Part shown: positions 58,647 through 64,000 of the stretch, piece after piece
Layout of the letters: each line of letters opens with the position of its first letter
How positions within the stretch are numbered: position 1 is the first letter of the stretch
Source: an uncultured Clostridia bacterium
GTDB taxonomy: Bacteria > Bacillota > Clostridia > Oscillospirales > Oscillospiraceae
Assembly: GCA_946629065.1 (NCBI GenBank)
Contig: CAMOXK010000002.1
Coordinates: forward strand, 1-64,000
Length of the DNA stretch: 64,000 nucleotides
Direction of reading: 5' to 3'
Translations under genes and position numbers: made by a program
The notes under the pieces: model-generated
Seen by the model: only the letters and a program-made list of their open reading frames with translations
Told to the model about the DNA's origin: nothing
Database searches by the model: none

Positions 58647-58673
58647 GGCACTCTTCCCTGCATTTCGTTCATT

Positions 58674-58738
58674 TTGATCCATCGGCGAAGCCGATACCGC
58701 ATCTCTTCTCTCTTCACTATTCTCTCTTCCCTAATCGA
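58674..58738. repeat. Intergenic repeat R2 (short copy)
   Basis: Contains ATCGGCGAAGCCGAT and CTCTTCTCTCTTCACTATTC, matching parts of R1 and R3. It ends next to the upstream side of the gene at 58107. Confidence 0.5.
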
Positions 58739-58788
58739 AAAACGCTCTGCCCCAATCTATGAGGCAGAGCGTTCGTTCTATGCTATTA

Positions 58789-59133
58789 TCATCCCTTGAG
58801 CCCAAAGCTCACCGCCAGGGCGCTGTCCACAGCGCTCATGGCCTCCTCCCCCAGGTGGCCCATCCGCTCCCGCAGACGAGTCTTATCCAGGGTGCGGATC
58901 TGCTCCAGCAGGATCACGCTGTCCCGATTCAGGCCCACGCTGGGGCCGGACAGGTAGATGTGGGTGGGGAGCCGGGCCTTTCCGGTCTGGCTGGTGATGG
59001 CGGCGGCGATCACCGTGGGGCTGTGGCGGTTGCCGGTGTCGTTCTGCACGATCAGCACCGGGCGCATGCCCCCCTGCTCGCTGCCCACCACCGGGCTCAG
59101 GTCCGCAAAATAAATATCTCCTCGTTTGACCAT
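58789..59133 (-). CDS. mazF: MazF/PemK-family endoribonuclease toxin
   Basis: 114 residues. [31 protein letters not shown] and [12 protein letters not shown] are the conserved MazF/NdoA strands; THIYL and [14 protein letters not shown] complete the family. The ATG at 59133 has GGAG upstream. In most Firmicutes the antitoxin gene lies just before it; here the upstream 210 bases hold only a repeat (R3), so the antitoxin is elsewhere or lost. Confidence 0.92.
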   Translation of the reverse strand: MVKRGDIYFADLSPVVGSEQGGMRPVLIVQNDTGNRHSPTVIAAAITSQTGKARLPTHIYLSGPSVGLNRDSVILLEQIRTLDKTRLRERMGHLGEEAMSAVDSALAVSFGLKG

Positions 59134-59218
59134 GTTCTTCACTCTCCGGAAAACCAGTCGCCCGTACCATTCTATGTACCGGGCTCGCTTTTAGTCTCCC
59201 ACAAGAGGAAAAGAAATA

Positions 59219-59349
59219 TACGAGCGAAGAGTGAAAAGTGAAGAGGGAAGAGGGAAAAATGATGGTGTCGCCTTCGGCGACTGATTTCAATTCGTCCCGC
59301 TGCGCGGGACACCATATCTTTTCACTTTTCCCTTTTATCTTTTCACTTT
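59219..59349. repeat. Intergenic repeat R3
   Basis: Starts GAGCGAAGAGTGAAAAGTG and ends in an inverted TTTTCACTTT arm; the interior contains GTCGCCTTCGGCGAC and GTCCCGCTGCGCGGGAC. Inverted homologue of R1. It fills the space where a mazE gene would be expected. Confidence 0.65.
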
Positions 59350-60082
59350 AAGCCAAAAACCCACCGTCCACGGTGACCACCTGGCCCGTGATATAAGGAT
59401 TTTCCGCCAGATACAGCACCGTCTGGGCGATCTCCTCCGGCTTTCCCAGCCGTCCCAAGGGGATTTCCCGGGCCAGGCCCTCCAGAGTCTCCTGTCCCAG
59501 GACCTGCACCATGTCCGTATCGATGACCCCCGGGGCCACGCAGTTGACCCGGATGCCGGAGAGGGCCAGCTCCGCGGAAAGGGAGCGGGACAGGCCGATG
59601 ATGGCGTGCTTGGTGGAGGAATAGGCCGCCTCGCAGCTGGCGCCGTGCTGGCCCCAGATGGAGGAAACGAAGATCATGCAGCCGCTGTGCTCATGGAGCA
59701 TGTGGGGCAGCACCGCCTGGGCGCTGTGGAAAGCGCCGTTCACATTCACCGCGTAGAGCCGCTGCCAGGTCTCGGGGTCAATGTCCTGAAACTGCTGCTG
59801 TTTGGCGATGCCGGCGTTGGAGACCAGCAGCGTCACCGGTCCCAGCTCCCGCTCAATACGGCGCACCATGGAAAAGACCGCTTCCCGGTCTGCCACATCC
59901 GCCTGCTGGGTGATGCAGGTACCGCCCTTTGACCGGATCCGCGCCGCCAGCTCTTCGGCCTTGTCCTCCCGCTCGATATAGTTGATGCAGACGGCATAGC
60001 CCGCCTTGCTGAGCGCTTCCGCGATGGCCGCGCCGATCCCCCGGCTGGAACCGGTGATCAGTGCCACTCTATTGGTTGACAT
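59348..60082 (-). CDS. Short-chain dehydrogenase/reductase (FabG-like)
   Basis: 244 residues with TGSSRGIG (11-18), NAGIA, Ser in IFVSSIWGQHG and Y-x-x-x-K as AYSSTKHA, and the C-terminal GQVVTVDGG. It is a classical NADP(H)-type SDR, closest in pattern to 3-oxoacyl-ACP reductases, but it lies outside a fab operon and 33 bases after an acyltransferase gene. A lipid role is plausible. Confidence 0.88.
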   Translation of the reverse strand: MSTNRVALITGSSRGIGAAIAEALSKAGYAVCINYIEREDKAEELAARIRSKGGTCITQQADVADREAVFSMVRRIERELGPVTLLVSNAGIAKQQQFQDIDPETWQRLYAVNVNGAFHSAQAVLPHMLHEHSGCMIFVSSIWGQHGASCEAAYSSTKHAIIGLSRSLSAELALSGIRVNCVAPGVIDTDMVQVLGQETLEGLAREIPLGRLGKPEEIAQTVLYLAENPYITGQVVTVDGGFLA

Positions 60083-60115
60083 AACTCAATTCCTTCTTCA
60101 AACGCAAAACCGGTT

Positions 60116-60916
60116 TCATTCTTTCACGATGTCCAGGATCTTATTCCGGCTGTACTCCGCCAGGTCCCGGGTGCTCATGGCCTTCACCTGTGCGGCGGGA
60201 ACCACATCCAGAATGTCCAGATAGACCTTGGTGGGCCGCAGGAAGAGACGGCGGGAAGCCTTTTCCGTGTCCCTCACGCAGGCGATCACCAGGGGAACAT
60301 TGGCCCGCTGGGCGATCTTGAAGGAGCCAGCGTGGAAGTCCTGGAGCTTGCCGGTCCGGGTGCGGGTGCCTTCGGGGAAGATGCCCATGCTGCAGATGCC
60401 CCGCTTCAGATAATCCGCCGCCTGGAGGATGGTCTTCAGGGCCTCCCGGTCATTTTCCCGGTTGATGGCCAAAAAGCCCGCCGTATAGGCGATATCTCCC
60501 ACCATGGGGATCTGAAGATTGGAGGGTTTGGATACAAAGGCGATGTTATACTCGCTCAATTCCTGCAAAACAACCATCGGATCAAACAGGCTCCGGTGGT
60601 TGCACACCAGCAAAAAGGGCGTGTCCGGCAGTTTCTCCTTCCCGGTGACCTGAGGGCGCACGCCGCCATAGGCACAGACCAGTTCTCCCGCGTGCCTGGC
60701 GCCGATGCGGCCCATCGGCAGCTGCTTTTCCAGGGGCGTTTCCCTGTCCCTGCCCCGCAGGCAGAAGATCCAGTGGACGAAGATATACAGCAGATGCAGC
60801 ACGATCTCCAGTCCGAGGAACAGCGGAATGGCCCACCAGAGAGAAAAACCGCAGCTCAGCGGCAGTGCAACAGCCCCCGCCAGACTCAGCACAAACATGC
60901 CCAATACCCAGATCAT
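60116..60916 (-). CDS. 1-acylglycerol-3-phosphate acyltransferase (PlsC-like)
   Basis: 266 residues from the ATG at 60916, which has AAAGGTGG upstream; an in-frame ATG 33 bases earlier lies on the end of MITE copy C. Two N-terminal membrane segments are followed by the acyltransferase motifs NHRSLFD (HX4D) and FPEGTRTRTG. It acylates lysophosphatidate in membrane lipid synthesis. The MITE stands 32 bases before the start and may supply or cut the promoter. Confidence 0.88.
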   Translation of the reverse strand: MIWVLGMFVLSLAGAVALPLSCGFSLWWAIPLFLGLEIVLHLLYIFVHWIFCLRGRDRETPLEKQLPMGRIGARHAGELVCAYGGVRPQVTGKEKLPDTPFLLVCNHRSLFDPMVVLQELSEYNIAFVSKPSNLQIPMVGDIAYTAGFLAINRENDREALKTILQAADYLKRGICSMGIFPEGTRTRTGKLQDFHAGSFKIAQRANVPLVIACVRDTEKASRRLFLRPTKVYLDILDVVPAAQVKAMSTRDLAEYSRNKILDIVKE

Positions 60917-60947
60917 ACAGATCCCACCTTTTTGTTTTGGTTTTTTC

Positions 60948-61110
60948 ATACTACTTTCAAATAAGAAGCTTTAAAAGGATTGCGAGACAGAATTGCGCCA
61001 GACGAGGCGAAGGCCGCAGAGCATAATGGAGATATATGTTCAAGGGCTTCAACGAAGTATGGCACAATTCTGGCCACAAGACTTTAAAGATTTCTATTTG
61101 AAAGTAGTAT
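60948..61110 (+). repeat. MITE-like element, copy C (163 bp)
   Basis: Complete copy with ATACTACTTTCAAATA and its exact inverse as ends. Near-identical over its right half to copy A (1-78), and inverted to copy B (991-1155). It lies between the divergent acyltransferase and glycerol-1-phosphate dehydrogenase genes. Confidence 0.9.
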
Positions 61111-61195
61111 CAGTATAGCACAAAGCCCCGCAAATGGGAAGACGCAGAAGCACGCTCTGCCCTACACAGAAGCACGCTCCGCCCGCTTTCCGTCC

Positions 61196-61224
61196 TTGAC
61201 AAGCGCAGCGGGAAAGATTACATT
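61196..61224 (+). promoter_or_regulatory. Promoter of the glycerol-1-phosphate dehydrogenase gene
   Basis: TTGACA is perfect, followed after 17 bases by TACATT. It is about 50 bases before the ATG, which has CGGAGGT upstream. Confidence 0.6.
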
Positions 61225-61272
61225 ATATTGTAGTGTACATCTTCCTTTATTATATTTTTCGGAGGTAGCATC

Positions 61273-62511
61273 ATGATTCTGAATACCAAGCAGTATCTTG
61301 GCCCCTGCGCCTGCGGGCGCGATCACGAGCTGCGCACGAAGCTGGTGGTCTGCGAGTATGGCGCGCTGGAGAGGTTTGAGCAGTATATGGACGACTGCGG
61401 CCTTTCCGGCCACCGCATCGTCATCTATGATACCAACACCTACAATCTGCCCGGCATGGTCCATGTGAAGGCCGATCAGGAGATCGTGCTGGAGGCCAAG
61501 GGCCTGCACAGCGAGAAGGGCCTGATTGAGGACTGCATGACCCGCTTTGAGAAGACGCCCGACTACGTGGTGGTGGTCGGCGGCGGCACCCTGATGGACT
61601 TTGGCCGCTACAGCGCCTGGCGGCTGGGCATCCCCTTTGTGGCCATCCCCACCATCGTCTCCTCCGACGGCTTCACCGCCGATATCTGCTCCATCATCAT
61701 CGACGGGCAGAAGAAGTCCATCCCCATGCAGGCGGCGGACGCGGTGATCTGCGACATGAACATCATCGCCGGCGCCCCCATGTTCCTGAACATCGCGGGC
61801 GTGCAGGACATTCTGGCCAAGCACGTCTCCATCGCCGACTGGAAGATCGCCCACATCGTCTCCGGGGAGTATTTCTGCGACAAGGTCTGCGCCATGGCCC
61901 AGGAAGCCCTGGACATCATGGTCCGCTGCGCCTATGAGCTGAAGGAGGGCAAGAAGCCCGATCTGGAGGCCATGGCCTATACCCAGATGCTCTCCGGCCT
62001 CACCATGCAGATCCTCTCCAACTCCCGCGCCGCCTCCGGCGCCGAGCACCTGGTGGCCCACCTGGTGGAGATGAAGCCCAAGTACTTTGAAAACGCCCAC
62101 GGCCTCCACGGCGAGTGTGTGGGTGTGGGCACCCTGATGTGCGCCAAGGCCTATCACAAGCTGGCTGAGCGGGAGAGCATCCAGGTCAAGCCCTTCGAGC
62201 CCATCGACGAGGCCTGGGTCCGGGAGATCTTCGGCGATCTGGCTGACGGCATCCTGAAGGAGAACGAGAATGACGTGCTGAAGACCTTCGATCCCCAGTC
62301 CATCGCCGATCACTGGCAGGAGATCCGGGAGGTCATCGCTAAGATCCCCACCTACGAAGAGCTGAACGAGCTTTACGCCGCCATCGGCGCCAAGCACACC
62401 TTGGAGGAGCTGGGCATCGATCCCGCCGTGGAAGACAGCTTCCTGGACATCTCTTCCGCCATCCGCAACCGTCTGACCCTGGCCAGAATGACCAGGCTCA
62501 TCGTCAAGTGA
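61273..62511 (+). CDS. sn-Glycerol-1-phosphate dehydrogenase (AraM/EgsA family)
   Basis: 412 residues of the iron-containing alcohol dehydrogenase superfamily. VVVVGGGTLMDFGRYSAWRL and PTIVSSDGFTADICSIII match AraM-type G1P dehydrogenases; metal ligands are likely Asp in AGVQDILAKH and the two His in SGAEHLVAHLVE and NAHGLHGECVG. It reduces dihydroxyacetone phosphate to G1P. In bacteria this gives G1P for special lipids. The neighbouring acyltransferase and SDR make a lipid role credible. Confidence 0.87.
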   Translation: MILNTKQYLGPCACGRDHELRTKLVVCEYGALERFEQYMDDCGLSGHRIVIYDTNTYNLPGMVHVKADQEIVLEAKGLHSEKGLIEDCMTRFEKTPDYVVVVGGGTLMDFGRYSAWRLGIPFVAIPTIVSSDGFTADICSIIIDGQKKSIPMQAADAVICDMNIIAGAPMFLNIAGVQDILAKHVSIADWKIAHIVSGEYFCDKVCAMAQEALDIMVRCAYELKEGKKPDLEAMAYTQMLSGLTMQILSNSRAASGAEHLVAHLVEMKPKYFENAHGLHGECVGVGTLMCAKAYHKLAERESIQVKPFEPIDEAWVREIFGDLADGILKENENDVLKTFDPQSIADHWQEIREVIAKIPTYEELNELYAAIGAKHTLEELGIDPAVEDSFLDISSAIRNRLTLARMTRLIVK

Positions 62512-62532
62512 GGCAAAGCCCTCCGTTTTTCC

Positions 62533-62567
62533 ACTCTCTTTCCGTAGACGCGGAAAGAGAGTTTTTT
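62533..62567 (+). terminator. Terminator of the glycerol-1-phosphate dehydrogenase gene
   Basis: ACTCTCTTTCCG pairs perfectly with CGGAAAGAGAGT and is followed by TTTTTT. Confidence 0.93.
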
Positions 62568-62643
62568 ATCTTTTTCATCCATGTTTTTACATCTTTGTGC
62601 ATTGTGTCTAAATTTCTCTCTATATATTTGTCTCAAATGAATA

Positions 62644-62672
62644 TTGTTTCTTTCGGAAAGTATTTGTATAAT
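62644..62672 (+). promoter_or_regulatory. Promoter of the membrane alpha/beta hydrolase gene
   Basis: TTGTTT and TATAAT with a 17-base spacer, about 107 bases before the ATG. The leader contains a small CCCC/GGGG hairpin at about 62738-62757. Confidence 0.65.
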
Positions 62673-62778
62673 TGAATCATGAATCCCGGAATGGAAGTGC
62701 AGTCACACAACACAATCCGGACTGCTTCGGCAGACTCCCCCCGTTCCCATCGGGGAAGAGAAAAGAAAGGAGAAAATC

Positions 62779-64000
62779 ATGGAAAAGGTCCGTAAGCAAG
62801 CAAGACTATGGCTCTGTATTTCCCTGGCGCTGATTCTCCTGTGCGGTATCGTTGTTTCCGCCGTACAGACGGATGGCGGAAAGGTCGTGATGAAGGAGCT
62901 GAACCTGGAGACCGACGCCGGCTACTCCATGAGCGCTTATCTCTTCATTCCGCCCAATGCCACCGCTGAGACGCCGGCTCCCGGCATCGTCACCAGCCAC
63001 GGCTATCTGAACAACAAGGAAATGCAGGACGCCAACTATGTGGAGCTGGCCCGCCGGGGCTACGTGGTCCTGGCCATTGACCAGCCCTCCCATGGCGACA
63101 GTGAGATTCTTGTCAGCAAGAGCAATTTCATGATCCCCACCGGCGTTTACAACGGAGCTCTGGCTCTGAGCCGCATGCCCTTTGTGGACGTGAACAAAAT
63201 CGGCATCACCGGCCACTCCATGGGCGGTATGAGCTGCAATGCGGCTATTGCCCAGGATAACGCCGCGGTGGAAACCGGGCTCTATGAAAAGCCTGTGATC
63301 GCCGCCGTGCTGCTCAACTGCGCCGACGCCACCTACACCGACGCCAGCGGCGCCTTCACCGACGTCTACGGCAGCCGGGACGCGGCCATCATGTCCGCCC
63401 AGTATGACGAATTCTTCCACGCCTATGCCGATGCCAACGGCGTCCGTCGGGAAGCGCCATATTTCATGGAGGGCATCAGCGCGCAGTCCTTCCTGAATTT
63501 CGGCGAGGATCCCACCGGCAAAGCTCCCCTTCAGGCTGATACGATCTATACGAAGCAGATCGACGGGGAGGAAGCCATCCGCGTCATCTACCGTCCCGCC
63601 ATCATCCACCCCTGGTCCCACTTCTCCTCCCGGGCCACCAAGGGCGTCATCGAATTCTTTGACGCCGCTTTCGGCGCCCCCACCGCCATCGCTTCCACCA
63701 ACCAGACCTGGCAGTGGAAGGAAGCCTTCAACTTTGTGGGTCTCATCGGCTTTGCCATCTTCCTGGTGGCCTTCTCCGTGCTGATGGTCTTCACCCCGAA
63801 ATTTGAGGACCTGCGGGCCGCCGAGCCCGTGCAGCCCGCCAAGGTGGCGGGCAAGAAGGGTCTGCTCTGGTTCTGGTGCTCTCTTGCTTTGGGCGCTCTC
63901 TTCTCCATGCTGATCTACCGCTGGATTCTGAATGTGGGCACCGGCATGACCGTGGATCAGACCGAGGCCATGGGCCTGGGTCTCTGGTCCACCCTCTGCG
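62779..64000 (+). CDS. Membrane-anchored alpha/beta hydrolase (3' part outside window)
   Basis: At least 407 codons without a stop; the gene continues past the window edge. After a signal-anchor (LWLCISLALILLCGIVVSAV) comes an extracytoplasmic alpha/beta hydrolase domain with VTSHGYLNNKEM (oxyanion region), AIDQPSHGDSE and the nucleophile elbow GHSMGGM; a His in HPWSHFSS is the likely third catalytic residue. From about residue 310 further membrane segments follow (FVGLIGFAIFLVAFSVLMVF and later). AAAGGAG precedes the ATG. Substrate unknown. Confidence 0.85.
   Translation, partial: MEKVRKQARLWLCISLALILLCGIVVSAVQTDGGKVVMKELNLETDAGYSMSAYLFIPPNATAETPAPGIVTSHGYLNNKEMQDANYVELARRGYVVLAIDQPSHGDSEILVSKSNFMIPTGVYNGALALSRMPFVDVNKIGITGHSMGGMSCNAAIAQDNAAVETGLYEKPVIAAVLLNCADATYTDASGAFTDVYGSRDAAIMSAQYDEFFHAYADANGVRREAPYFMEGISAQSFLNFGEDPTGKAPLQADTIYTKQIDGEEAIRVIYRPAIIHPWSHFSSRATKGVIEFFDAAFGAPTAIASTNQTWQWKEAFNFVGLIGFAIFLVAFSVLMVFTPKFEDLRAAEPVQPAKVAGKKGLLWFWCSLALGALFSMLIYRWILNVGTGMTVDQTEAMGLGLWSTLC

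Overview
The window reads as a chromosome segment of a GC-rich gut-type member of the Clostridia, most likely Oscillospiraceae. The basis is the Firmicutes-style genes (RlmB, pyrimidine-nucleoside phosphorylase, an EF-G paralogue, MazF, AraM-type glycerol-1-phosphate dehydrogenase), the strong AGGAGG ribosome binding sites and the high GC. No rRNA or other species marker is present, so the genus is inference.

Bases 1-12.7 kb hold a minus-strand carbohydrate cluster: GH78 alpha-L-rhamnosidase, a DUF3237-like protein, a clan GH-A-like glycosidase, a type B carboxylesterase, a GPH-type sugar symporter, a GH1 beta-glucosidase, a Gfo/Idh/MocA oxidoreductase, a VOC protein and an SGNH hydrolase. 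A divergent AraC regulator sits at its head. Together they suit uptake and trimming of rhamnosylated, acylated plant glycosides. Two families of short inverted-repeat, MITE-like elements interrupt or bound the cluster.

Bases 13,163-45,625 are a complete-looking 32.5 kb siphovirus-type prophage integrated in the 3' end of a tRNA-Pro(GGG) gene, with 47 bp att cores. Its order is integrase, membrane-anchored conversion candidate, repressor, then rightward: early regulators, a replisome organiser with internal iterons, a DnaB helicase, ParA and ParB, a run of small overlapping accessory genes, a HUH Rep-like protein, HNH, methylase, terminases, HK97-type head genes, tail genes with a -1 frameshift chaperone, receptor-binding genes, lysozyme and holin. 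The main hidden signal is a family of 17 bp palindromes, GTGTCCG-N3-CGGACAC, spread over the whole prophage (six perfect, two sharing one variant arm). They were not found in the flanking host DNA. They are best explained as centromere (parS-like) sites for the prophage ParAB. The five copies inside genes all lie in the same codon phase and encode a short linker. Left of attL lies a decayed copy of the prophage right end, a relic of an earlier integration in the same tRNA gene.

Bases 45.7-64 kb are host again: a rhomboid-like membrane protein lacking catalytic residues; RlmB; a 1,353-residue protein with repeated short motifs and a P-type-ATPase-like membrane part that has lost its DKTGT motif; an array of strong hairpins; a degenerate SGNH protein; an EF-G paralogue; an RCC1-like membrane protein; nucleoside phosphorylase; MazF without a visible antitoxin; an SDR; a PlsC-type acyltransferase; glycerol-1-phosphate dehydrogenase; and the start of a membrane alpha/beta hydrolase that runs off the window.
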